From contig JAQYVW010000031.1 in assembly GCA_030145325.1 (NCBI GenBank), positions 1 to 34,370 of the forward strand: a stretch of DNA of 34,370 nucleotides. Reading direction: 5' to 3'. Positions within the stretch are counted from its first letter, which is position 1; the number at the start of each line of letters is the position of its first letter. Positions 24,783-32,370 of the stretch are shown here, in pieces. The position numbers were made by a program, and so were the translations under genes. The notes below the pieces were generated by a model that saw only the letters and a list, made by a program, of their open reading frames with translations, did no database searches and was not told the DNA's origin. The DNA is from Desulfurivibrionaceae bacterium (GTDB taxonomy: Bacteria > Desulfobacterota > Desulfobulbia > Desulfobulbales > UBA5123).

Positions 24783-25793
24783 ATGACAGAAAACGAGCAA
24801 GAAGGCAGCCGTCTCATTGATATGTTTGATCGCTCAATCAGCTACCTCAGGCTATCGCTCACCGATCAATGCAATCTCCGCTGCCTCTACTGTACCCCCA
24901 AGATCATCACCGACAAGCTCACCAATACCGAATTGCTCAGCTACGAAGAGATCTTGCGGGTGGTGCAACTGGCTGTGCAGATGGGGGTCAAGAAAATCCG
25001 TCTCACCGGCGGTGAACCCTTGGTGCGTCACGATATCACCACCTTTATCCGGGGGCTGGCCAAGATTGACGGCCTGGAAGACATTCGTCTCACCACTAAC
25101 GGCGTCCTGCTTGCGGATTACGCCGAAGAATTATACCAGGCCGGAATCAGAAAACTGAACATCAGCCTGGATACCCTCCGCCCTGACCGCTTTCGAGAGA
25201 TCACCGGTGGCGATTTCTTTGCCAAGGTCTGGCGCGGCATCACCATTGCCCAGGAAATGGGCTTTGCGCCGATAAAAATCAACGTGGTGGCCATGAACGG
25301 AATCAACGACGACGAATTTCTCGATTTCGCCAAACTTTCACTCACCGCACCATACCAGGTGCGTTTCATTGAATTCATGCCCATGGGCAAAGACTCAACT
25401 TGGGAAAAAGAGAAATATATCTCGGCGGAGACGATCAAGAACCGCCTGGAAACCCTAGGCCCACTCTCCTCCGTGACCACCGACGGGATGGAAGGACCAG
25501 CCAGGGTCTTTCAATTTACCGGGGCGGTGGGGAAAATCGGTTTCATCAGTCCCATCAGCCATCATTTCTGCGACAGGTGTAACCGTCTACGGTTGACCTC
25601 TGAGGGAAAACTGCGCTCCTGCCTGCTCACCGACCAGGAAACCGATCTCAAAACAATCATTCGTAATGGCGGCAGCGATAGGGATATCCAAAACGCCCTG
25701 CGGGACACCATCCTCAACAAACCCAAAGGCCACAAACTTAACGAGAAAAAAAGCGGCAACTGCCATGGCCAGATGTCGCGCATCGGCGGCTGA
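24783..25793 (+). CDS. moaA: GTP 3',8-cyclase MoaA (molybdenum cofactor)
   Basis: Radical SAM enzyme that makes 3',8-cyclo-GTP, the first step of molybdopterin synthesis. The 336-residue protein has the SAM cluster cysteines C30, C34 and C37, GGEPL (76-80), and the second cluster cysteines C263, C266 and C280. It ends in the double glycine typical of MoaA. No ribosome binding site precedes the ATG at 24783; an ATG at 24822 (residue 14) is an alternative that keeps all motifs. It is a lone mo-gene here and converges with pheA two bases apart. Confidence 0.95.
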   Translation: MTENEQEGSRLIDMFDRSISYLRLSLTDQCNLRCLYCTPKIITDKLTNTELLSYEEILRVVQLAVQMGVKKIRLTGGEPLVRHDITTFIRGLAKIDGLEDIRLTTNGVLLADYAEELYQAGIRKLNISLDTLRPDRFREITGGDFFAKVWRGITIAQEMGFAPIKINVVAMNGINDDEFLDFAKLSLTAPYQVRFIEFMPMGKDSTWEKEKYISAETIKNRLETLGPLSSVTTDGMEGPARVFQFTGAVGKIGFISPISHHFCDRCNRLRLTSEGKLRSCLLTDQETDLKTIIRNGGSDRDIQNALRDTILNKPKGHKLNEKKSGNCHGQMSRIGG

Positions 25794-25795
25794 AG

Positions 25796-26878
25796 CTACT
25801 CACCAATGGGGTATGATCCGAGCCACTCAAAAAATGAGCAGAGTTCTTTTAATTGCTGACAGCCTTCCCGAACCTCGTTGTCGTCCCAGTGTCCGAGCAT
25901 ATCAATAAAAAAGAGATATTGCCCCACGGCACCCTTAACGGGCCGCGATTCAATACGGGTAAGATTTATTCCACGCCGGGCAAGAATGCTCAAGGTCTCA
26001 TGTAAAGCCCCAGGCCGATCATGGAAGCTGATCAGCAACGAGGTCTTGTCCGCACCGCTGGCTGACGGTGATTCAGGGCCAAGGAGAAGAAAGCGGGTAC
26101 TGTTGCCGCTGTAATCCTCCACCCCACGCACCACCACCTGTAATCCATAGGTCTTCACCGCCAACTCGCTGGCAATGGCTGCGACAGATTCATCTTCAGC
26201 CGCCATCTGCGAAGCCACCGCAGTACTGAACACACTCTTCAGTGGTACCTCGGGCAAATTTTTCCGGAGCCATTGCCGACATTGGGCCAGAGGCTGCGGA
26301 TGGGAAAGAACCTGTTTGATATCCTTAATATTGCCGGTTTTGCTGATCAGATTGTGAGTAATGGGCAGATTGACTTCAGCGCAGATCCGCACCCTATGGT
26401 TGACGAAGGCGTCCAGAGTTGAGGTCACCGCCCCTTCAATGGAGTTCTCCACCGGCACGATTCCATACTGAACTCGCCCCTTTTCCACCTCAACAAATAC
26501 ATCCTCAATGGTCTCGGTGGCGCGGTACTCGGCGGACTGACCAAAACACTTGATCCCGGCCAGATGGCTAAAAGTAGCCTCCGGCCCCATATAAGCAACC
26601 TCAACCTTGTTCTGAGAAAGGCGGCAAGTGGTGATAATTTCCCGATAGATGCTCAACAACGATGGCCAAGGGAATACACCATTATTGGCGGCTTCCAGAC
26701 GCTGAAAGATCATCCGCTCCCGCTTGGGATCCCAAGTGGGACGCTTGTCCTGCGCCTTGACCTGACCAATCTCCCGAGCGCATTGTAAACGCTCCTTCAG
26801 CAAGTCAAGCATCTGGTTGTCAATGGCATCGATACGATTACGGATATCCGGCAGGGATTTTTTTTCTAAATTGGTCAT
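25796..26878 (-). CDS. pheA: bifunctional chorismate mutase / prephenate dehydratase
   Basis: Converts chorismate to prephenate and on to phenylpyruvate in phenylalanine synthesis. The 360-residue P-protein has an AroQ chorismate mutase (about 8-95, RIDAIDNQMLDLLKERL). A prephenate dehydratase follows (about 97-275), with MGPEATFSHLA, VPVENSIEGAV and the catalytic STR in DYSGNSTRFLLL. A C-terminal ACT domain (about 283-355) contains HDRPGALHETLSILARRGINLTRIESRP split over the phenylalanine-binding loop. This is the usual deltaproteobacterial arrangement. Confidence 0.96.
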   Translation of the reverse strand: MTNLEKKSLPDIRNRIDAIDNQMLDLLKERLQCAREIGQVKAQDKRPTWDPKRERMIFQRLEAANNGVFPWPSLLSIYREIITTCRLSQNKVEVAYMGPEATFSHLAGIKCFGQSAEYRATETIEDVFVEVEKGRVQYGIVPVENSIEGAVTSTLDAFVNHRVRICAEVNLPITHNLISKTGNIKDIKQVLSHPQPLAQCRQWLRKNLPEVPLKSVFSTAVASQMAAEDESVAAIASELAVKTYGLQVVVRGVEDYSGNSTRFLLLGPESPSASGADKTSLLISFHDRPGALHETLSILARRGINLTRIESRPVKGAVGQYLFFIDMLGHWDDNEVREGCQQLKELCSFFEWLGSYPIGE

Positions 26879-27202
26879 TGCGGTGGTAATTCCTGAACAA
26901 CCCGACAGTTGTTTTTGTATGTTAAAATAGCGTCTTGCTAACTTGACGCGCAGAAAAGAGCTTTTTACGAATTTTCCAATCTAAATCAAATCATTCGAGA
27001 AGAAAAGAGCAAAAACAGGAGCCACTGCTGAAAACCCTGGCAAATCACACTTCATGCTTGAAATAATATCAATTTTACTCTACGGTTCATTTCAATACTT
27101 TATCGACGTTGAACAACTTTGGGTGGGGCTAGCCTTGATGACCGACAGTTCCTGCTTCTTCAGCGCCACTCACCCACCAGTGTCAGCATCCTTTTTGTTC
27201 TC
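26879..27202. promoter_or_regulatory. divergent intergenic region between pheA and the CBS-ACT gene
   Basis: A 324-base region between divergent genes. For the plus strand, TTGACG (26943-26948), a 17-base spacer and TACGAA (26966-26971) form a moderate promoter candidate. An isolated AGGAG lies at 27017-27021. The part 27054-27206 holds a 50-codon open frame described separately. I see no attenuator or other structured element before pheA. Confidence 0.3.
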
Positions 27203-27206
27203 ATGA
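27054..27206 (+). CDS. possible 50-residue upstream ORF coupled to the CBS-ACT gene
   Basis: An ATG frame from 27054 runs 50 codons to a TGA at 27204 that overlaps the ATG of the next gene (27203) as ATGA. The peptide begins MLEIISILLYGSFQYFI, hydrophobic enough for a membrane segment, and is unlike any family I know. The downstream gene lacks a ribosome binding site, which coupling would explain. Against it, this frame has no Shine-Dalgarno at a usable distance either. Confidence 0.25.
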   Translation: MLEIISILLYGSFQYFIDVEQLWVGLALMTDSSCFFSATHPPVSASFLFS

Positions 27207-27805
27207 AAGTAAAGAACTGGATGAAAAGCAATCCGGTCACCATTGCCCGAACCGCCCTCCTCCAGGACGCTGCGCAACTGATGACCGCCAACGGTATCCG
27301 TCACTTACCGGTGATAGAGGAAGAACAGCTGGTGGGCTTCATCACCGAAAGCGATCTTCGCCAATTCTCCTTTCCGGCCATGGTTGAGGAGATACCGGTT
27401 GAAAAGGTTATGGTTCTCAACCCCATAACGATAAACGCCAACGCTAGCATCGAAGCTGCCGCCAAGTTGATCCATGATTTCAAGATCGGTGGCATGCCGG
27501 TACTTGAGAAGAAGAAACTTATTGGTATCCTTACCACCTCAGATCTGCTTAACGCCTTTATTGAGGTTATGGGGCTACTCAAGGCTTCGGCACGTATCGA
27601 TGTTATTATCAATAAAAAGGGCGGCATAAACGAGGTCACGAGGATCATCCGGGAGCATGACTGCGAAATCCTCAGCGTTGCCTCGGAAACACATTCTTCA
27701 CGACGCAAGGTTCATTATTTCCGGGTTGATAAATGCGACCTGGAACCGGTTGTCAAAGCTCTGACTAAAGCTGGCCATAAAGTAGTCTCGGCCATGGAGT
27801 ATTAA
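27203..27805 (+). CDS. CBS-pair / ACT-domain protein (AcuB-like)
   Basis: A 200-residue soluble protein. Two CBS domains (1-55 and 65-120), each with a VxxFMITESDL-like helix, form a Bateman module that usually senses adenine nucleotides or SAM. An ACT-like domain (about 130-200) follows. This order is that of AcuB. The ATG at 27203 is chosen because CBS similarity starts at residue 1; the longer frame begins with TTG at 27119 and adds unrelated residues. The DUF39 gene begins 60 bases downstream, suggesting a regulatory or structural role for that enzyme. Confidence 0.8.
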   Translation: MKVKNWMKSNPVTIARTALLQDAAQLMTANGIRHLPVIEEEQLVGFITESDLRQFSFPAMVEEIPVEKVMVLNPITINANASIEAAAKLIHDFKIGGMPVLEKKKLIGILTTSDLLNAFIEVMGLLKASARIDVIINKKGGINEVTRIIREHDCEILSVASETHSSRRKVHYFRVDKCDLEPVVKALTKAGHKVVSAMEY

Positions 27806-27865
27806 CCTCTTTCTATCTTTTCCAACCACCACCCAAACAACATCTTTAAAAGCAACGGGAATAAT

Positions 27866-29035
27866 ATGAGTGAATTTGAAGTCAACAAAACCTACGATGA
27901 AATCAACGCCAAAATCCGCGCCGGTGAAGCGGTGGTTGTAACCGCCGAAGAAATGGTTGCCATTGTCAAAGAAAATGGCCCGGTTGCCGCAGCCCGCAAG
28001 GTGGATGTGGTCACCACCGGTACCTTCTCACCCATGTGCTCGTCCGGCGCATTTATTAATTTTGGTCATACCAATCCCACCATCAAGGCCTCCAAGGTCT
28101 GGCTTAATGACGTTCCCGCCTATGCCGGTCTTGCCGCCGTGGATGTTTACATCGGCGTCACTGAAGCCCCCGAGGACGACCCCTTGAATAAGGTCTTTCC
28201 CGGTGCCTTTCGTTATGGCGGTGGCCACCTCATCGAAGATTTGGTTGCTGGCAAAGAGATTAGCTTAAGGGCAATCGGTTACGGGACCAATTGTTACCCG
28301 AACACCGAGGTTGAAAGAAAGGTAACCCTCAAGGATCTCCCCTATGCCTTGCTCACCAATCCTCGCAACTGTTACCAAAACTATAACTGCGCCGTCAATC
28401 TCTCCGATAAAACTATCTATACATATATGGGCACCCTGAAACCGAAAGGACGCAACGCCACCTACTGTAGCGCTGGCGAACTCAGTCCTCTGATGAATGA
28501 CCCTCTCTACAAGACCATTGGCTTGGGGACCCGCATCTTTTTGGGTGGCGGGGTCGGCTATGTCACCTGGCACGGAACCCAGCATAACCCAGGTGCCATG
28601 CGTTCAGAAAACGGCACCCCGCGAAGACCATCCGGGACTATAATGGTTCAAGGCGATCTCAAAGGGATGTCGTCTCGCTGGCTGAAAGGGATCAGTATGC
28701 AAGGTTACGGTTCCACCATGGCGGTGGGTATTGGCATCCCGATCCCCATTCTCAATGAAGAGATGGCAGCCTATACCGGCGTTTCCGACGAAGAAATCTT
28801 TACCCAAGTGGTTGATTACGCAAACGACTACCCCAACCAGATTGCAAAAAACTATGGCGAGGTCAGTTACGCCCAACTAAAGAGCGGCCAAATCGAGATT
28901 GACGGCCAGGAAGTACCCACCGCGCCGCTGTCAAGCGTGGTTCGAGCTCGAGAGATTGCCGAAACCCTGAAAGAATGGATTCTCGACGGGAATTTTGAAC
29001 TTGAGAAACCGATCAAGACCTTGCCGTCGGTATAG
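27866..29035 (+). CDS. DUF39 homocysteine biosynthesis protein (aspartate semialdehyde sulfurtransferase family)
   Basis: A 389-residue protein of the COG1900/DUF39 family. The studied archaeal relative helps make homocysteine from aspartate semialdehyde and sulfide, so this gene may allow methionine synthesis by direct sulfide assimilation. Conserved cysteines C58 (SPMCSSGA) and C143 (GTNCYP) match the spacing of the two cysteines reported as essential in the archaeal enzyme. Glycine-rich GGGVGYVTWHGTQHNPG lies near residues 230-247. The archaeal protein carries CBS domains at its C-terminus; here they are missing, while a separate CBS-ACT protein is encoded just upstream. The ferredoxin-like partner seen elsewhere is not adjacent. 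Confidence 0.85.
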   Translation: MSEFEVNKTYDEINAKIRAGEAVVVTAEEMVAIVKENGPVAAARKVDVVTTGTFSPMCSSGAFINFGHTNPTIKASKVWLNDVPAYAGLAAVDVYIGVTEAPEDDPLNKVFPGAFRYGGGHLIEDLVAGKEISLRAIGYGTNCYPNTEVERKVTLKDLPYALLTNPRNCYQNYNCAVNLSDKTIYTYMGTLKPKGRNATYCSAGELSPLMNDPLYKTIGLGTRIFLGGGVGYVTWHGTQHNPGAMRSENGTPRRPSGTIMVQGDLKGMSSRWLKGISMQGYGSTMAVGIGIPIPILNEEMAAYTGVSDEEIFTQVVDYANDYPNQIAKNYGEVSYAQLKSGQIEIDGQEVPTAPLSSVVRAREIAETLKEWILDGNFELEKPIKTLPSV

Positions 29036-29053
29036 CACACAACTTTGTCTTCC

Positions 29054-29854
29054 ATGAACGCCGACCTGGCCGACAAATACGCCGACCTCTGTGCGATCAT
29101 CAAAGAAAAAGGTAAGGTGGCGCTGGCCTTCTCTGGCGGAGTTGACAGCACCCTGCTCCTGAAAGCTGCCATGGAGGCCACGGCAGGCCAGGTTATCGCT
29201 TTGCTGGCGGCAACACCATTGCAACCGGAAAAGGAAACCAGAGAAGCGATCAATACCGCCACCGCAATGGGTGCCACCCTAAAGGTTTGCAACCTGGACC
29301 CGCTGACCTGGCCGGAGTTTGTCGACAATCCTCCAGACCGATGCTACCACTGCAAAAGAGCAATTTATTCTGATTTTAAACAATTCTTCGACGATCAGCC
29401 GGAGATGGTCTTAATGGACGGCACCAACCTCGACGATCTCCAAGAGGATCGCCCCGGCCACCGCGCGATCCGTGAATTGGGGATTGCCACCCCATTGATC
29501 GAAGCGCAACTGGGTAAAAGAGAGATCCGGTCAATAAGTAGAGTATTACAACTTGCAACTTGGGACAAACCATCAGCATCCTGCCTGGCAACGAGGATTG
29601 CCACGGGTCTATCGATTAACCAAGAAACACTTGCTGTTGTCGCCCGCTGTGAGGCGCATTTACACCGTTTGGGAGTTCAGGATTGCCGGGTTCGGTACAA
29701 CCACGAAAACAATGCCATCATTGAACTTATAGATAGTGATTTCAACATATTAAGAGATCAAGAAACACAAAGAGAAACCCACTTTTTTTTCAAATCAATG
29801 GGTTTTCAAAAAGTTTTTCTTGATCTTTCAGAACGACAAGGTAAAGTTCTTTAG
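29054..29854 (+). CDS. larE: LarE-family ATP-dependent sulfur transferase (three-cysteine type)
   Basis: A PP-loop pyrophosphatase-family protein of 266 residues. SGGVDST (27-33) binds ATP, MDGTNLDD (121-128) follows, and KPSASCLATR holds C177. With C97 and C100 (CYHC) it has three conserved cysteines, the set that binds a [4Fe-4S] cluster in non-sacrificial LarE proteins; the Lactobacillus enzyme has only the last and consumes it. LarE puts sulfur into the nickel-pincer cofactor, but larA, larB and larC are not nearby. It begins 18 bases after the DUF39 gene and may serve sulfur transfer there. The ATG at 29054 is chosen over a TTG three codons earlier. Confidence 0.87.
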   Translation: MNADLADKYADLCAIIKEKGKVALAFSGGVDSTLLLKAAMEATAGQVIALLAATPLQPEKETREAINTATAMGATLKVCNLDPLTWPEFVDNPPDRCYHCKRAIYSDFKQFFDDQPEMVLMDGTNLDDLQEDRPGHRAIRELGIATPLIEAQLGKREIRSISRVLQLATWDKPSASCLATRIATGLSINQETLAVVARCEAHLHRLGVQDCRVRYNHENNAIIELIDSDFNILRDQETQRETHFFFKSMGFQKVFLDLSERQGKVL

Positions 29855-29927
29855 CTTTTGTAAGGGATGTTGGATTGCACACCATATAAAAAAATAATGA
29901 TAATCAGTCAATTGTCAGGTTTTTTGT

Positions 29928-29956
29928 TTGACATTTAAAGTCCTTATTGATTAAAT
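29928..29956 (+). promoter_or_regulatory. sigma-70 promoter of the HU gene
   Basis: TTGACA at 29928-29933, a 17-base spacer, then TTAAAT at 29951-29956 (four of six). It stands about 70 bases before the HU start in an AT-rich gap. The perfect -35 and ideal spacing fit a highly expressed gene. Confidence 0.65.
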
Positions 29957-30026
29957 CGCCTAGAAATACTCGCATTAAATTTTCATTCAGGCAACAGAAC
30001 CACAAAAACCGCAAGGAGGAAGGAGT

Positions 30027-30299
30027 ATGAACAAGAGTGAACTGGTCGAAGGGATGGCAAGCGCAAGTGGTATCAGCAAAGCCGCCGCAGAAAAAGCACT
30101 AAACGGTATGCTGGACTCCATCACGAGCGCTCTGTCCGAGGGGGACAAAGTCACTCTGGTAGGTTTTGGAACTTTTTCCGTAGCTAAGAGGGCAGCCCGT
30201 ACTGGCCGCAATCCTCAGACCGGCAAAGAGATCAAAATCGCCGCCAGAACCGTTGCCCGCTTCAAAGCCGGCAGCAAGCTTTCCGACGCTGTAAAGTAA
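30027..30299 (+). CDS. hup: DNA-binding protein HU
   Basis: Histone-like nucleoid protein that bends DNA as a dimer. The 90-residue length is exact for the family. It starts [11 protein letters not shown], has [23 protein letters not shown] with the proline at the tip of the DNA-binding arm, and ends in the usual [13 protein letters not shown] double Shine-Dalgarno (AAGGAGG at 30013-30019, then AAGGAG) suggests strong translation. IHF would differ in the arm and helix, so HU is preferred. It is a single-gene unit with its own promoter. Confidence 0.96.
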   Translation: MNKSELVEGMASASGISKAAAEKALNGMLDSITSALSEGDKVTLVGFGTFSVAKRAARTGRNPQTGKEIKIAARTVARFKAGSKLSDAVK

Positions 30300-30460
30300 A
30301 GAATTAGATTCTATTCATTAGCAACGTAATATATCTCCATTTATATGGGTTTAAGTTTTTGACAAGCTTGGGGGCTTGCCTAAACGATATTAGCCCATGG
30401 TTAATTGGTGATTAAATACGAAAATTCTTTTCTGCGTTTCTGAACCGCACAAAGATCACC

Positions 30461-30495
30461 GGTTCCGACAAAAAGAGTGTTTTTTTGTCGGAACC
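30461..30495 (+). terminator. strong hairpin between the HU gene and tRNA-Pro
   Basis: Two perfect 14-base arms, 30461-30474 and 30482-30495, pair around a seven-base loop. The AAAAA/TTTTT end of the stem puts a U run inside the 3' arm, and a further short T-rich stretch follows. It is 160 bases beyond the HU stop. It probably ends HU transcription, on either strand, though the classic trailing U tract is weak. The rest of 30300-30589 is AT-rich with a small CAAGC/GCTTG hairpin (30363-30378) and no gene. Confidence 0.55.
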
Positions 30496-30589
30496 GTTTA
30501 TTTTGGCACTTGCTTGAATCTTGTCCAGGTTCAAACTTTACCCTGCTGCGGTTGTTGTATTAAATATTAACTTTATTTGTCCATCGGGT

Positions 30590-30666
30590 CGGGACGTGGC
30601 TCAGTCTGGTAGAGCACAGCGTTCGGGACGCTGGGGTCGGAGGTTCAAATCCTCTCGTCCCGACCA
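30590..30666 (+). tRNA. tRNA-Pro (anticodon CGG)
   Basis: A 77-base cloverleaf. Acceptor arms CGGGACG and CGTCCCG pair fully, and the D arm has GGCTCAGTCTGGTAGAGC. The anticodon stem CAGCG/CGCTG encloses TTCGGGA, giving anticodon CGG for the codon CCG. The T arm is GAGGTTCAAATCCTC and the 3' ACCA is encoded. The sequence closely follows bacterial tRNA-Pro. A terminator follows 13 bases later. Confidence 0.97.
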
Positions 30667-30678
30667 TTATAACGACAG

Positions 30679-30708
30679 GGATTGCGGTTATTTCGCAATC
30701 CTTTTTTT
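30679..30708 (+). terminator. Rho-independent terminator of tRNA-Pro
   Basis: GGATTGCG (30679-30686) pairs with CGCAATCC (30694-30701) around a seven-base loop, followed at once by seven T (30702-30708). A textbook intrinsic terminator. Confidence 0.92.
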
Positions 30709-30730
30709 ATTACCACTGAACTTCAGCCAA
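30709..30730 (+). repeat. dispersed 22-base repeat, copy 2
   Basis: Matches 22014-22035 at 21 of 22 bases. Its CAGCCAA end (30724-30730) is the left arm of an inverted repeat with TTGGCTG at 30753-30759. A palindrome, TTAAGCTTAA, follows at 30770-30779. It starts right at the end of the tRNA terminator. Confidence 0.5.
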
Positions 30731-30779
30731 CTCAGATTTTTTTTACCAATGCTTGGCTGTAGCGGACGCTTAAGCTTAA

Positions 30780-30800
30780 CCCCACCCCCCCACCCCCACC
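30780..30800 (-). other. G-rich tract with quadruplex potential, just after xseA
   Basis: Read on the minus strand, runs of 2, 5, 7 and 4 guanines are separated by single T residues. The seven-G run can supply two tracts, so four tracts of three or more G with one-base loops are available. It begins three bases after the xseA stop codon, so it would lie in the mRNA 3' end. Confidence 0.5.
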
Positions 30801-30803
30801 TCA

Positions 30804-32147
30804 TTACCTGCTGTCGCTCTTGCCGACAACCTCACAGACTAAAACTCCGTTGCGCAATAAAACTTCCACGCAGTCCCCTCTCTCCACCAACGAACTGTCC
30901 CGCAGCACATCTCCCGCCGGGACGGTTCTGGCAACGGCATAACCTCGTCCTAATACTGCCAGAGGACTCACTGCATCAAGCAAGGCGGCCGCGCGTTGCA
31001 ACCGGGCTGCCTTGCGCTGCATAAGCATGGTGGTCAACATAGCGGTTTTTCGACTGAGTTCCACCAGCCATTTTTTCTGGAAGAGCAACTGATCCTTGGG
31101 ATTTTGTTCCATTAGGCGCAAAGTAACCTTGTCAAGCTTGGCCAGTCCTTGCCGCAATCGCTCTTGGAGTCCATGCAGAATCCGATGTTGCCGCTGCTCT
31201 AAACGAAGCAGGTGCCGGGTAAGATGAATAGACGGGTCGGCCATGGTCCGCCGCAAGAAATCAGCTTCTTGTCGCCGTTGCGCTAGCAGTCTTGCCATGA
31301 CCGCAGCTAACCGCCGCTGCTGCTCTTGCACTCTGACCAACAACACCTTTCGCTGAGGCATTACTGCCTCAGCAGCGGCAGTGGGCGTGGCCGCCCGATG
31401 ATCCGCAACAAAATCAGCAATGGTGTAATCAACCTCATGGCCCACTGCCGCCACCACTGGAATTTCTGATCCAAAAATAGCCCGCGCCACTGTTTCCTCG
31501 TTGAAAGTCCAGAGATCCTCTATGGAACCACCACCGCGACAAAGAACAATTACCTCAACCATGCCCCGGTCATTGCATAGCTCAATAGCCTCCACAATCT
31601 CAGCCGCCGCACCATCCCCCTGCACCCTGACCGGTAAGATCTCAATGGCCAGGCCAGGGAATCTGGCCTCTGCGATGTGCAAGAAATCATGCAGGGCTGC
31701 CCCTTCCGGCGAGGTTACCAACCCCACTCGAGCGGGCAAAAAGGGCAAAGGACGTTTGCGGGCCTGGTCAAAAAGTCCTTCTGCGGCCAAACGTTCTTTA
31801 AGCTGCGCAAAGGCAAGCCGTAAAGCACCCTTCCCTTTGGAGTCAACCACATCAACAATCAGTTGATATTCACCGCGCGGCTCATAGAGTGAGATTCGCC
31901 CCTGACAAATCACCTCCTGCCCATCACGAATCATCTCATTCAGGTAGCGCTGCTGAGGTTTAAAGAGGACTGCGCGCAACTGAGCCCCGGAATCTTTCAG
32001 GGTGAAATAAAGATGGCCGGAGTAGGGGCGGCGCAAATTTGATATCTCACCAACCACGGTGACAAAAGGGAATGAAGCTTCCAAAAGCCCCTTCAGGGAG
32101 CAGGTCACCTCTTCGACAGTCTGTATTCTGCGGGCTAAAACATTCAT
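30804..32147 (-). CDS. xseA: exodeoxyribonuclease VII, large subunit
   Basis: Catalytic subunit of the single-strand-specific exonuclease VII. The 447-residue protein has an N-terminal OB fold (about 1-100, VVGEISNLRRPYSGHLYFTLKD split over two strands). The catalytic core has RGGGSIEDLWTFN (204-216), GHEVD (236-240) and DHRAATPTAAAE (249-260), and a long coiled coil follows (about 265-390). xseB is not next to it. It is transcribed towards tRNA-Pro, with a G-rich tract after its stop. Confidence 0.96.
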   Translation of the reverse strand: MNVLARRIQTVEEVTCSLKGLLEASFPFVTVVGEISNLRRPYSGHLYFTLKDSGAQLRAVLFKPQQRYLNEMIRDGQEVICQGRISLYEPRGEYQLIVDVVDSKGKGALRLAFAQLKERLAAEGLFDQARKRPLPFLPARVGLVTSPEGAALHDFLHIAEARFPGLAIEILPVRVQGDGAAAEIVEAIELCNDRGMVEVIVLCRGGGSIEDLWTFNEETVARAIFGSEIPVVAAVGHEVDYTIADFVADHRAATPTAAAEAVMPQRKVLLVRVQEQQRRLAAVMARLLAQRRQEADFLRRTMADPSIHLTRHLLRLEQRQHRILHGLQERLRQGLAKLDKVTLRLMEQNPKDQLLFQKKWLVELSRKTAMLTTMLMQRKAARLQRAAALLDAVSPLAVLGRGYAVARTVPAGDVLRDSSLVERGDCVEVLLRNGVLVCEVVGKSDSR

Positions 32148-32370
32148 AATTAACCTTTTCTAGCACAACAAATTCTTTTTTGGGAGACAAAACAGCAAGC
32201 AGATTTTTAGAGATGAAACAAAGAGAGAATGAAAGAAACAGCTCTACCAAATTCACAGATGCTTTTTTTTGTCACAGTGGGTATATTGTCTCGATATTCA
32301 ATAATCATCGGCCCGTTATTTTGTTACGGGATAACACACACGAGCAGCAACCCCTTAAGGAAGCGCCCTC

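Noticed and set aside
30359-30391. TTGACA at 30359-30364 as a promoter for tRNA-Pro
   Set aside because: No acceptable -10 at 16-18 bases, and the strong hairpin at 30461-30495 lies between it and the tRNA.
30521-31024. 167-codon plus-strand frame
   Set aside because: It runs straight through tRNA-Pro, its terminator and the end of xseA; composition is not protein-like.
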